Origin: Paenibacillus sp. FSL R10-2734
Lineage (GTDB): Bacteria > Bacillota > Bacilli > Paenibacillales > Paenibacillaceae
Length of the DNA: 64,000 bases
Assembly (NCBI RefSeq): GCF_037963865.1
Contig: NZ_CP150170.1
Location: 5,518,001 to 5,582,000 of the forward strand
Direction of reading: 5' to 3'
The notes below the pieces were generated by a model. The model made no database searches. It was not told the DNA's origin and saw only the letters and a list, made by a program, of their open reading frames with translations. Position numbers and translations under genes: made by a program. This document shows positions 35,567-45,082 of the stretch, one piece after another; position 1 is the first letter of the stretch; each line of letters begins with the position of its first letter.

Positions 35567-38500
35567 TTACTCTACAATTTTGCGGGCTACAATAACCAGA
35601 TCTTCCAATCCGACTTTGCCGTCACCGTTGATATCTGCTTTCTTCGCTTTCTCCCAATCTGGGCTTGAGGTAGACTTGCCATATTGCGCTGCAACCATTG
35701 CCAGATCACCGATCGTTATTTTACCGTCACCGTTGATGTCGCCTTGCGTTCCTTTCTTACCAATCTCTACATTTACGGAAGAGATGGATGCCAAAATTTC
35801 CTTACCCTGATCATCTGAAATGATTGCACTCTTAACGGCAATTACACCATTCACCGTTTGGTTAACTTCCTTCGCTTTAAAGGTTAATTCAAGGACATCT
35901 GCACGGTTACTAATGCCATTGGTCGCACCTTCACTTGCAATAATAAAGCGAAGTTTACCTGGTGTGCTGTGGATTGAATCGATAACACTTACCCCACTAA
36001 TTAACGAACGCGCCTCAACGAAATCCATAACATCCGCGGCATACTCTAGGGCGATGTCCTGCGCAAATATTTTGTCAGACAGATTCCGGAGTCCATATTG
36101 AACTTTGAACACTTCTCCTGGCTGAACTTGACTTGGCGCTGTCAAAGTAGAGGAAGATTGGGGCTCTCCGTCTGCTTCTGTTACGATAATCCGACTGGTC
36201 GCAGAGAAGTCCCCATCCACCGTTGTTGCCGTAATTATTGTTTCGCCTACCTTCAAGCCTTTAACAAGAGCATGACCGTCTTGCTCTTCAACGGTTGCTA
36301 CAGCTTCATCACTGCTGCTCCATAGTACTTTTTTATTCGTAGCATTCAGAGGTTCTGTCACTGCGTTCAATTCGCCCGAGCTACCTACTTTAATCTCTAG
36401 CTGTTCTTTGTCCATGGCGACGCCTGTAACTTTTACTACTTCTGATCCATCCTCTGTCTTGAATACATTTAGTTCTGCAGCAGATGCAAAGGTACCCACG
36501 CCTGCTATAGCCTCAAGTCTTACATGTGTGGCTTCTACTGCTGTAAAGCGAATCATTTTCGTGGTCTGATCGAGTGGCCATGATCCGTTCGCGATGGGTG
36601 TAAAATTCATTCCGTCAACACTCGTGTACAGATTGTAGCCTGTAATTGTTCCGTTGGAAGCAGCTGTTCTCGGAGTATAGTTAAACTGATTAATGTTATA
36701 TTTGCCTCCGAGATCCAAAGTAATGGACTCCGGTAAATGTGCAGGGCTCCATTTCGTATGCCAGATTGTAGATACATCTCCATCAATCGCATGACTTGGG
36801 TCATCTCCAGGCTGGAAGCTACTTGCCGTTGCAGTCATCTGCGATTGTGGGATTTGCGTGTTAGGCATATACACATGAATCGTCGATGTTGCACTTTTTT
36901 TACTTCCATCCTTCGCAGTAGCAGTAATAACGGCCGTACCGGCTTGAAGTGCAGTAACTTTTCCTGTCTGATCCACGGATACAATGCCCGGCTGGTCAGA
37001 AGTCCAGAGAAGTGTCCGGTCATAAGCATTTGCTGGTTTAACCTGAGCGCTAACAGAACCTGACTGTCCTTTGTTCAGATCCATCTTGTTTGGCGTTAAC
37101 GTAATCGTCGAAACGAGCTCACCTTCCTCTGGAACGATCGCACCCTCATCATCGACGCGAATGTTATCGACCACCAGCGTACCGGTTAACTCCTTCTGAT
37201 TGTTCAGCTTGTTTTTGATAATGGCCAGATAAGCATCTTTTGCCCCTTCGGTTGTAAAAGACAGATCCAGCGTATTTCGTCCTTCTTTCAAATTCTCACT
37301 TACTAAATCACGAACTACCCCATTCTCCTTCACTCGAATAGCCACTGTGTACATATCCGTCTCATCCGAATTGTAGTCCAGCGTCAGTTGGTAGCGGTTA
37401 TCCTCCTTCATCCCGAGCGTGTGAGGCAATGTACGTAGCCATTCACCTGTTCCTTCTTCATTCGTTTTAAGCGACCAATTACCATCCAGAACATAAGTCA
37501 TGATCTGATTGTCGCCTTTTTCAACTAAATGCGTACGAACTGGACCTATTTTAGAATAAACAAAGGGACCCCATCCCTCATCAACGTTCTCGAAATCCTC
37601 GAACAATACAGAATTACCAACGTCCGTTTTGGTTGGATTCTCCCATACTCTTACATCATCAAAGGTTACAGTCGAGCTGCCATCTTCTACATTCAAATAG
37701 AGATTGGCTGTCTCACTAACCGCATCAAAGGTAACCTTAATCCGTTGGAAATTCGTGCTCACATATTTGTGCTGCTGGGCTAAAAAGCCATGCTCCGTGT
37801 TATTCAGCGTATTAAAAACCTTGTCAGCCCCTTGCTTCACACCGATTTCCACGGTGCGTTTCCCATCCACTTTCACCCATACCGATGCAGAATACGTCTT
37901 GCCCGGTGTAAGTCCGGTAATCTCCTGCTGAATTACTGCGTCACCCGGACCCTTCACTTGAAGCTGGTCATCGGCGTTACTGTTCTTCACCAATTTAATG
38001 TGATCATCGCTTGCAGCTGTGGAGGATTTCTTCCAGCTACCGAATGTTTGGCTGTCAAAACCCGGGTCCTTAACCGAACTCCCTTCGCCCCATACCATTT
38101 CCGGCTCTTCAGCAGCTGTTGTCTTATACAGAGCATATCCAATCCCCGGCTGAGCTGTAATTATGACTTTACCTCCAGTTACTTCTACACCGCCAACATG
38201 CTCACGTCCTAAATCTGTCAGCTTATATAACTGTGCAGTCGTTACGTTACTCCATGATTCTGGAAGACTCCAAGTCGTTTGACCACCTGCTGGATTCCAG
38301 TGATAGATTTTATCTTCTGTCTCAGGACTCCATGGAATAAAGACCGTACTGTCACTGATGTTGCTGCTATCCGTCATGATAGCGATTTCACGACCATCCT
38401 TGCTTAAATGAATCTTACCGTCCTGCTTACGTTCAACTACAACCTTCTCTTCAAAGTCGATGCGGTTATCGGTCATCTTGATGATCGGGAAATGCTGCAT

Positions 38501-40723
38501 ATATTTTGTTGGAAGATTGTGATTGAAGAATGCCGCGCTTGTTGATTGGTAGCTGTAGAATGGAGCACTGTTCTGCCAGTAACCCACGCCTACCTGCTTA
38601 TTTCCTTTCAGCAAAGGAGTTGTTAAGAAGCCATCCAGCGATTGATTCCGGAGGAAACGAGTAACCTTACTATCATCACCTTGGTTAGGGTACCCTGGAT
38701 CCGTTCCCCAGTGAACCCAAGCTGCCTGCTCAAACAGAGGACCAGCAAATTCTGTTCCGAGCATCCAGCCGTTACCGTTAATATAATCTGCGAGTTTCTT
38801 CGCATTGTAATCAGCACCGTCATATACATCCACATACACAAAGGAAAGGTTGTCGCTCGTATCGCTTTTCAGCATATCTAGACGTCTTTTTAATTCACCG
38901 GACTCCACGTCTTTGGTTTTGTTTACATAGAATGTCTGATCCAACCAGCCCCAACCTTTACTCAATGGCTGATTCATATTTTCCATCTTGGTTCCAAAAG
39001 CATCCAGCGCGTATTCCGTTGCGTTAATATGAACACCGCCGCGGATATTGTATTTCTTTCCTTCACTCAAAATATAATTGAAATCCTTCTCTCCACCCTG
39101 ACGAATACCAATATGGCCACCGTAATCTGGGTGAGAGTCATCATGTCCTTCCGCTTGGTATCCTTTGAATAGGATCAACTGTCCAAAGCCATCCGTGAGA
39201 TTAGAGATTTTCTTCGCATTATCAAAAGCACGCAAGAATGGAGAAGTTGTAGTTGAACCAATGTTCATGCTGATATAAGAAATATTGTCACGGATCATTT
39301 CACTTCCCGTTGGAGCATCTGAATTCTGACGATATGCAATGGCCCCATCTTGCCAGTCTACAATTTGGTCTCCATTCGCATCTGGTGTCAGTACAACCTT
39401 AGCCCAAGGCAGTGGCTCTGGATCAAGCACAGTACTTCCACGATAAACCCATGACCCTCCTGATAATGCTGCTTTCTTCGTTTGAAGTGTTATATCATCA
39501 GCTACCTTAATACGTACCTTATCAAAACCATTTACTACATTGGTGATTACACTTGCAGCTAAGACGTCAGAGTTAACGAATGCATACGTACGGCCTCCAC
39601 TCACGTTCGCTGCCCCTGTCTTAAGATCATTAAATTCGTCCTGTACAATGTTCCAGCCCCCAGTGATCCGAACAGCCGTTTCCTGTGCTGTAGGCTGGGT
39701 TCCAATTACAGAGACAAGGTCATGATCAGGAAATTCGATCGTCTTCACTTTTTCGGTACCATTCTCTTCGATGCTGGCCACCTTGAACTGAAGAATATTG
39801 TCCTGGACTTCCATTTCAACTTTGAGGTTCACTTTAATTTCTGGAATTTGAAGCGTGTAAGCTGCAGTCTCACCATGGGTAGCATCGGCTGCTTTTTTAC
39901 TAAAATCAGAAGCGACAACGAAATAGGACTTTTCGTTAACTTTTATTTCATTAAATCCATTTAACTGTCCATACATTTCCGCGCCGCTGTCTAACCATGT
40001 GTATTGTTTAACCCGTGGGAATTCCTTATCGATCTCAACCTTCATCGTATCCGAGCTTAGTGTTTCCGTAATCGTAATCGGCCTTGGTACAGGATCAGTG
40101 GATATAATTGGAGTTACCTTCACATCGTCAATCCATAGGGTTTTGTTATTAAACCAACTGCGAAGTCCAATCTTCCCTGCACTTGTCGATAAAGCAGGAA
40201 GACTCGTCGTAAGCACGTTATTGCCATCGATCGATAAATTTACGCTACCTTTCTCATATCGCAATTTGAGGGTATATTGTTGATCGGCAGCAAAGGTAAA
40301 ACTAGGAGCCGCAATATTTCCATACGATTCCGTCCCATCTTTCATGGCATCCCAGCCCCAAGAGCCCGCATCATATTGAATAACATTGTAATTATTGCTA
40401 TCCACGAATCGGTAGACCAGTCCAAATCGTGTGGCAGGCTGACTAAATTTTAACTTCACTTCATATTCAGCGTTAGCAACCGGAGGTGTATCTTGATCTG
40501 CTAAAATAACAACCCCTTGTGTCACCGCCTTAACAGCACCTTGATCCGCCGAAAAGGTAGTTGTTCCCTTAGCTGGAGCCCAACCGCTGATGTTGCCATC
40601 ATTGTAATCCCTGAAATACACGTCCGATTCTTGAGCCGCGAAAACGGCTGCCGACGGTAATGCAATTTGTACCCCTAGTAAGAACGCCAATAGAATGCTA
40701 AACGATTTGTAACGTTTTCTCAT
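35567..40723 (-). CDS. Secreted GH101 endo-alpha-N-acetylgalactosaminidase with cohesin and dockerin
   Basis: A 1718-residue secreted enzyme. GH101 enzymes release the core-1 disaccharide Gal-beta-1,3-GalNAc from Ser/Thr of mucins. Order: signal peptide (1-30), a LamG-like sandwich (about 33-205), a GH101 N-terminal sandwich (215-440), the barrel (about 450-760) with GYQAEGHDDSHPDYGG near 521, candidate nucleophile Asp632 in YVDVYDG and acid/base Glu658 in LGTEFAGP, two galactose-binding-like domains (about 890-1230), a Big_2 domain, a CBM32-like domain (about 1330-1460), a second Big_2 domain, cohesin (about 1540-1650) and dockerin (1661-1718, loops GDINGDGKITIGD and ADINGDGKVGLED). It is the only endo-acting O-glycanase in the set and defines the locus as directed at mucin-type glycans. 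It lies directly behind the surface-anchor gene. Confidence 0.94.
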   Translation of the reverse strand: MRKRYKSFSILLAFLLGVQIALPSAAVFAAQESDVYFRDYNDGNISGWAPAKGTTTFSADQGAVKAVTQGVVILADQDTPPVANAEYEVKLKFSQPATRFGLVYRFVDSNNYNVIQYDAGSWGWDAMKDGTESYGNIAAPSFTFAADQQYTLKLRYEKGSVNLSIDGNNVLTTSLPALSTSAGKIGLRSWFNNKTLWIDDVKVTPIISTDPVPRPITITETLSSDTMKVEIDKEFPRVKQYTWLDSGAEMYGQLNGFNEIKVNEKSYFVVASDFSKKAADATHGETAAYTLQIPEIKVNLKVEMEVQDNILQFKVASIEENGTEKVKTIEFPDHDLVSVIGTQPTAQETAVRITGGWNIVQDEFNDLKTGAANVSGGRTYAFVNSDVLAASVITNVVNGFDKVRIKVADDITLQTKKAALSGGSWVYRGSTVLDPEPLPWAKVVLTPDANGDQIVDWQDGAIAYRQNSDAPTGSEMIRDNISYISMNIGSTTTSPFLRAFDNAKKISNLTDGFGQLILFKGYQAEGHDDSHPDYGGHIGIRQGGEKDFNYILSEGKKYNIRGGVHINATEYALDAFGTKMENMNQPLSKGWGWLDQTFYVNKTKDVESGELKRRLDMLKSDTSDNLSFVYVDVYDGADYNAKKLADYINGNGWMLGTEFAGPLFEQAAWVHWGTDPGYPNQGDDSKVTRFLRNQSLDGFLTTPLLKGNKQVGVGYWQNSAPFYSYQSTSAAFFNHNLPTKYMQHFPIIKMTDNRIDFEEKVVVERKQDGKIHLSKDGREIAIMTDSSNISDSTVFIPWSPETEDKIYHWNPAGGQTTWSLPESWSNVTTAQLYKLTDLGREHVGGVEVTGGKVIITAQPGIGYALYKTTAAEEPEMVWGEGSSVKDPGFDSQTFGSWKKSSTAASDDHIKLVKNSNADDQLQVKGPGDAVIQQEITGLTPGKTYSASVWVKVDGKRTVEIGVKQGADKVFNTLNNTEHGFLAQQHKYVSTNFQRIKVTFDAVSETANLYLNVEDGSSTVTFDDVRVWENPTKTDVGNSVLFEDFENVDEGWGPFVYSKIGPVRTHLVEKGDNQIMTYVLDGNWSLKTNEEGTGEWLRTLPHTLGMKEDNRYQLTLDYNSDETDMYTVAIRVKENGVVRDLVSENLKEGRNTLDLSFTTEGAKDAYLAIIKNKLNNQKELTGTLVVDNIRVDDEGAIVPEEGELVSTITLTPNKMDLNKGQSGSVSAQVKPANAYDRTLLWTSDQPGIVSVDQTGKVTALQAGTAVITATAKDGSKKSATSTIHVYMPNTQIPQSQMTATASSFQPGDDPSHAIDGDVSTIWHTKWSPAHLPESITLDLGGKYNINQFNYTPRTAASNGTITGYNLYTSVDGMNFTPIANGSWPLDQTTKMIRFTAVEATHVRLEAIAGVGTFASAAELNVFKTEDGSEVVKVTGVAMDKEQLEIKVGSSGELNAVTEPLNATNKKVLWSSSDEAVATVEEQDGHALVKGLKVGETIITATTVDGDFSATSRIIVTEADGEPQSSSTLTAPSQVQPGEVFKVQYGLRNLSDKIFAQDIALEYAADVMDFVEARSLISGVSVIDSIHSTPGKLRFIIASEGATNGISNRADVLELTFKAKEVNQTVNGVIAVKSAIISDDQGKEILASISSVNVEIGKKGTQGDINGDGKITIGDLAMVAAQYGKSTSSPDWEKAKKADINGDGKVGLEDLVIVARKIVE

Positions 40724-40817
40724 CCCTACGACCTCTTTTCACTTAAATATAAGTAGAATGCACTTTTCCGCTTCACATATTTCCTTTAATTGTATGTTTT
40801 TAACATCACAAAGGCAT

Positions 40818-40851
40818 AATGAGCCCTCCTTTCATAAGGAGGTGCATCATT
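40818..40851 (-). other. Intercistronic hairpin between anchor and GH101 genes
   Basis: AATGA/TCATT and CCTCCT/AGGAGG form a two-part stem with a six-base loop, 13 bases after the end of the anchor gene. No clear T-run follows. It may be an attenuator or a processing site. Confidence 0.45.
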
Positions 40852-40864
40852 TTATGTTTTTTTA

Positions 40865-41878
40865 TTACTTAGCATTTAACAATCGCTTAATAACTGCGGC
40901 CGACTCTGCTCTTGTAGCAGATTCCTTTGGTGCAAATGTAGTTTGCGTTCTACCTTTCATTAATCCCGATTTCAAGGCAAATCCTACTGATTCTTTAGCC
41001 CATGGGCTAATTTTAATATCGTCTTTAAACGCAGTAGTGGAATCTGAAGCCATACTTTCGACCTTTACGCCAGCAGCATAAGCTTTTGCTCGCATCAGCA
41101 TCGTTGTCATTTCTTCACGGGTGATGCTTTTATCCGGAGCAAATTTCGTCTTGGACAAACCGCTAATAATTCCGGCTGCATAAGCTTTCTTAACCGTATC
41201 TTCATACCAAACTCCTGATTTCACATCTGTAAACGGATTACTTCCAGAACCTTCTTTAAGATCTAATGCTCTGGCTATAAGAGCTGCGAATTGAGCGCGA
41301 GTGATGTTGTTATTCGGGGCAAAGCTGTCGGCATCCATGCCTTCAACGATTCCTTTAGTGACCATTTCCATGATATCTTGCTTCGCCCAATGTCCAGCGA
41401 TATCGCCGAAAATCTTGGTGAATGATGAGGTTTGATTCGGGGTAAATTCCTGATCCTTCAGATTACGATCAAGAACTTTAATCGCTGTCCATTTTACTGC
41501 GGTTGTACCAGCCCTTTTAGCTTTAAAGGTGATCGTGGCAATATCCAAGTTACCCTTTTCGCCATTCACATTTCCAATTTTCGTATGGGCTATCGTAATT
41601 TCATTGTTTTTAACGATTGGAGATACAGAAAAGCCTTTAATCTTCGTTTCTGCTTTTACAATCTCAAGCACTTTCGGGTCAAAATTGAATTTAGCTTCAT
41701 ATGCATATAAGTCTTGAATATCTTTACCCTTCAATGTGACGGTGAACGTAGAATTTGTAGATTCAGTAGCTGATGTCTGCATCTCAAAGTCAGAGACTTT
41801 TTCAGCTTGGACTGTACTCAACCACATGGAAGAACATAACGTACAGATTAGTGCAAATGTGAATAGTTTGCGTCTCAT
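40865..41878 (-). CDS. Cell-surface anchoring protein: cohesin plus three SLH repeats
   Basis: A 337-residue secreted protein. A signal peptide (1-25) is followed by one cohesin-like domain (about 27-152, LYAYEAKFNFDPKVLEIV, NGEKGNLDIATITFKAK) and three S-layer homology repeats (about 157-337, with NITRAQFAAL, SITREEMTTM and SATRAESAAV). SLH repeats bind pyruvylated cell-wall polysaccharide, so the cohesin should be displayed on the cell surface, as in the anchoring scaffoldins of clostridial cellulosomes. It has no dockerin, unlike the other cohesin proteins here, so it would be the base of an assembled chain. Its cohesin is clearly more divergent than those on the enzymes. It is the first structural gene after the kinase/binding protein/regulator unit. 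Confidence 0.92.
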   Translation of the reverse strand: MRRKLFTFALICTLCSSMWLSTVQAEKVSDFEMQTSATESTNSTFTVTLKGKDIQDLYAYEAKFNFDPKVLEIVKAETKIKGFSVSPIVKNNEITIAHTKIGNVNGEKGNLDIATITFKAKRAGTTAVKWTAIKVLDRNLKDQEFTPNQTSSFTKIFGDIAGHWAKQDIMEMVTKGIVEGMDADSFAPNNNITRAQFAALIARALDLKEGSGSNPFTDVKSGVWYEDTVKKAYAAGIISGLSKTKFAPDKSITREEMTTMLMRAKAYAAGVKVESMASDSTTAFKDDIKISPWAKESVGFALKSGLMKGRTQTTFAPKESATRAESAAVIKRLLNAK

Positions 41879-41977
41879 AAGAACATCCCTTCACGTATAA
41901 ATTTTAACTCACCCTAATCATATGGATTTTGAAATCGGATACACATGATTTATTTTGTTCAACATTGATTATTTTTG

Positions 41978-43609
41978 TTATTCTTTCTCTCTGCGATAAG
42001 CTAAGGGGCTAATGCCTGTAATTTTTTTAAAAATACGACTGAAATGTTCTGGATTAACGTACCCTACTTGCTCCGACACCTCATATATTTTCATTCCGCT
42101 CTCCAACGCCGTTTTCGCCTTTTCAATTCGCAGATTCGTCAGAAACTGAATGAAATTAACGCCTATTTCTTTGGAAAATTGTTTGCTTAAATAGCTTTCG
42201 CTTACACCGACAATCTGACTTATATTCGATAAATGAACGTCTTCGTTAAAGTTTTTCTCTAATAGCTCTTTTGTCTTAGCAACAACTGGGCTAAGGAAGG
42301 ATTCCTTCGGTTGATATTTGGGATGCAATTTCTGATGAAGGTGATCCAAGAACAGTCGACACCAATGCACCGTATTCTCCCAGGTCTCCTGCTTATATAT
42401 GTGATCCGTAATGGGATACGGCAGCTTATCATGAAGCTTCTCCCAAGAAATCCCTCTTTGGTAAATTAATGCACTTGCCTCCCAGATCATATCGACTACG
42501 TCTGATTTGATTTGATCAGGTGAACACGGGTGTCGCTGGACCAACAAGCTACAGCAGTGTTCATATACCTCCTGCCATTTCGCCACATCCGGATCACTTA
42601 ATGACTTCAGCATTTCGGTTCTAACCAAGTACCATTCTTCTTTCCAATCACTTTCCTTAATCAATGGACGCCTTTCAGCTTCCGGATAAAATAATCGATT
42701 GTAGCCTTGGTAGAAACTTAATCCCGCTAATCGTTCAGCTTGGCGGAATAATCGGTTCCACTGTTGAAGTCCATCCACAATATCACTGATGCCCATAGAT
42801 AGCTTCAAATTAATAAATTGCTTTAATCTCATGCTCACTTCAGACAAGATAATATCTGTCAATCTACGAATGGCAATGATGCTGCATTGCTCGGGGAAGG
42901 AGAAGAATAAAACATAATGCCTGTCATCATATCTGCATACCTTGCAGATCCCTTCATTTCTACTTCGATTCGTTACCGTTCGAATGGTCTGCATAATCAT
43001 ACGGTGTGAATCTTCAAACTGAACGGCATCTGATAGCCTAATAAGCGCAACCTCCAGATTCTTTTCCCCCATATGCTTTCGAACAAGCTCCAACGAAGGA
43101 GCTACATCATCATCCATCACTTCTAAGGAATCCGCTAGGCAGAGCCGATGCAGAACAGAACAGATCGATGATTCTACGTCCTCTGAGGTAGATACTGACC
43201 TCGAGGAGCTCTGCCGTCGCTTCAACTCATCCACGGTCTTAGTCAGAACCGGCGCAATATAGCTCTCATCTAACTTGGCTTTAACAATGTAATCAAAGGC
43301 GCCGAGCACAAAGGAATCTCTTACAAAAGAATAATCTCCGTGCGCACTGAGCATGATGGTTAGCGGTTGATTCGAAAAAGTAGTGTTATTCAATGCTTCG
43401 AGAAGCTCTACTCCATTCATATTTGGCATTTGAATATCCGCCAGAACTAGATCCACATCCTGATGGATTTTCAGCATGCTTAATGCCTCCTTGCCATCTC
43501 CTGCTTCACCTGCAATCTCAAAATCACTCGAAGCAATGGATATATATTCCCGAAGGGCTAACCTAGCTAATGGTTCATCATCAACAATGAGAGCTTTAAA
43601 TTTCATCAT
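41978..43609 (-). CDS. Response regulator, YesN type with AraC DNA-binding domain
   Basis: A 543-residue regulator: receiver domain (LIVDDEPLARLALREYI; phospho-acceptor Asp in LVLADIQMPNMNG), a long central region, and a C-terminal AraC helix-turn-helix pair (SESYLSKQFSKEIGVNFIQFL and GYVNPEHFSRIFKKITGISP). Two adjacent ATGs at 43609 and 43606 both suit the GGAGGG upstream; the first is taken. It follows the anchored binding protein by 27 bases and precedes the surface-anchor gene by 100 bases, so it is the obvious candidate activator of the whole enzyme series. Confidence 0.9.
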   Translation of the reverse strand: MMKFKALIVDDEPLARLALREYISIASSDFEIAGEAGDGKEALSMLKIHQDVDLVLADIQMPNMNGVELLEALNNTTFSNQPLTIMLSAHGDYSFVRDSFVLGAFDYIVKAKLDESYIAPVLTKTVDELKRRQSSSRSVSTSEDVESSICSVLHRLCLADSLEVMDDDVAPSLELVRKHMGEKNLEVALIRLSDAVQFEDSHRMIMQTIRTVTNRSRNEGICKVCRYDDRHYVLFFSFPEQCSIIAIRRLTDIILSEVSMRLKQFINLKLSMGISDIVDGLQQWNRLFRQAERLAGLSFYQGYNRLFYPEAERRPLIKESDWKEEWYLVRTEMLKSLSDPDVAKWQEVYEHCCSLLVQRHPCSPDQIKSDVVDMIWEASALIYQRGISWEKLHDKLPYPITDHIYKQETWENTVHWCRLFLDHLHQKLHPKYQPKESFLSPVVAKTKELLEKNFNEDVHLSNISQIVGVSESYLSKQFSKEIGVNFIQFLTNLRIEKAKTALESGMKIYEVSEQVGYVNPEHFSRIFKKITGISPLAYRREKE

Positions 43610-43636
43610 AAATCCCTCCATAATTGATCTATAGGA

Positions 43637-44932
43637 TTACTTCAAAGCCTGAACCGCGCTCTCCCAATCATCATTCAGTTTCTCTTGAATATCGGACACC
43701 TCAGCTCCTGAGAATATCTCTTGTGCAGCCAGCTTTTCATCGAACTGTATGGCATTTTTTACTTTTTCAAACTTCTCATCGATCCCCAAGTACATAAACG
43801 GCTCAAATGGATGATCCTCTTGTACTTTGTTGAAGAACGGCAGGAACGATTCGATATTGATCACTGTCGATGAATTTTGCGAATAATTAATATACACTTG
43901 GTAAACGCTTGGGCTGAACACCCATTCCAGAAACGCTTCAACTTCTTCAGTATTCTTTGAGTTTTTATTGATGGCCATATATTGATCTGGCATAGTGATT
44001 GCCTGTAAGCGCTCCGAAGTTGTCTCTCTCCAAGGCAATGAGAACGCATCTAGATCTCTATCATCTTTCATTTTGGATAAATGATCTCTTAGGTACCACT
44101 GGCCGAGTGCAAGCATTGCCGCTTTATTACTTTGAAACAGCTGCGTTGCCTGATCCACACCAATGCTGAGCGCATCAGGCCCTGCTAGTTCATTCTCTGC
44201 TATTTTTTTGATCATCACTGCCGCCTTTTCAAATGGAGAATCTTTTCCAAAAGGACGATTCGTATGAGCGATAGCCGATAAATAGTTCTCATCCTTGGAT
44301 AATAGAGGCGGTCCGAACTCAGTGAAAGGATAAAAAGTCCAATTATCCTTTCCTCCAATCGCAATCGGAATATATTTGCCATGCGCTTTGATCTTCATCA
44401 TCACATCCATAAATTCATCCATCGTTTGCGGAATCTCTACGCCGACCTCTTTAAATATACTTGGATGGTAGTAGACATATTCAGAGAATGACACAAGCGG
44501 TAAACCAAGAATCGATTGATTTAATCTAGCCGGATATTTATTGTTATTTGCTGCGGTTAATCCATCCAGTGGTAATAGTGCTGCTTTATAAGTAATTAGG
44601 TCATCTGGCTTTAGATAAAAAATATCCGGTAAATCATTTGCTGCTAAACGAACCTTTAAATACTGACCGCTATTATCGGGAATCGTCTCTACTTCAACCG
44701 TTACATTAGGCTTAATTTCAGAGTAATCTCTTACCTTTTCCGTCCAAAATTTGATATCCGACTTCGCTTCCCACATGCCGAATTTTATTTTAATCGGTTG
44801 ATCCTCATTCACCGTTCCCTGTTGTCGTTTTATTGCCCCTCCTTGGGAACTGAACTTACTTAAAGCGAAGAAGCCACCTATAAAAATAAGAGAAATGATC
44901 CCTATTAAGGACACACGGAGTATTATTTTCAC
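43637..44932 (-). CDS. Membrane-anchored solute-binding protein, likely a signalling partner
   Basis: A 431-residue family 1 solute-binding protein (IKFGMWEAKSDIKFWTEKV, NTEEVEAFLEWVFSP). It is unusual because the N-terminal hydrophobic segment (about residues 5-26) is not followed by a lipobox Cys and lacks a clear cleavage site, so it probably stays as a signal anchor. No permease genes accompany it; it sits between a histidine kinase gene and its response regulator gene on the same strand. A role in presenting ligand to the kinase, as in other kinase/binding-protein/regulator triads, is more likely than transport. It could still serve the transporter at 18-21 kb. Confidence 0.85.
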   Translation of the reverse strand: MKIILRVSLIGIISLIFIGGFFALSKFSSQGGAIKRQQGTVNEDQPIKIKFGMWEAKSDIKFWTEKVRDYSEIKPNVTVEVETIPDNSGQYLKVRLAANDLPDIFYLKPDDLITYKAALLPLDGLTAANNNKYPARLNQSILGLPLVSFSEYVYYHPSIFKEVGVEIPQTMDEFMDVMMKIKAHGKYIPIAIGGKDNWTFYPFTEFGPPLLSKDENYLSAIAHTNRPFGKDSPFEKAAVMIKKIAENELAGPDALSIGVDQATQLFQSNKAAMLALGQWYLRDHLSKMKDDRDLDAFSLPWRETTSERLQAITMPDQYMAINKNSKNTEEVEAFLEWVFSPSVYQVYINYSQNSSTVINIESFLPFFNKVQEDHPFEPFMYLGIDEKFEKVKNAIQFDEKLAAQEIFSGAEVSDIQEKLNDDWESAVQALK

Positions 44933-45082
44933 TTCTTTTAATCACAGCCTTCGAAAAAAGTTTATAAGCAATATGAAATACGCTTACAATATTGAACACC
45001 ATCATATCTCCTCTGAAGTCACATATGAATGATGTTTTCCCTCTGGACTATGATCTTTTATGATCCTCCGCAGCATTTTTCT

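Noticed and set aside
44969..44994. Possible cre site in the gap between the kinase and the anchored binding-protein gene
   Set aside because: ATGAAATACGCTTACAAT resembles cre but has one extra base relative to the consensus, so the half-sites are out of register. It was not listed as a site.
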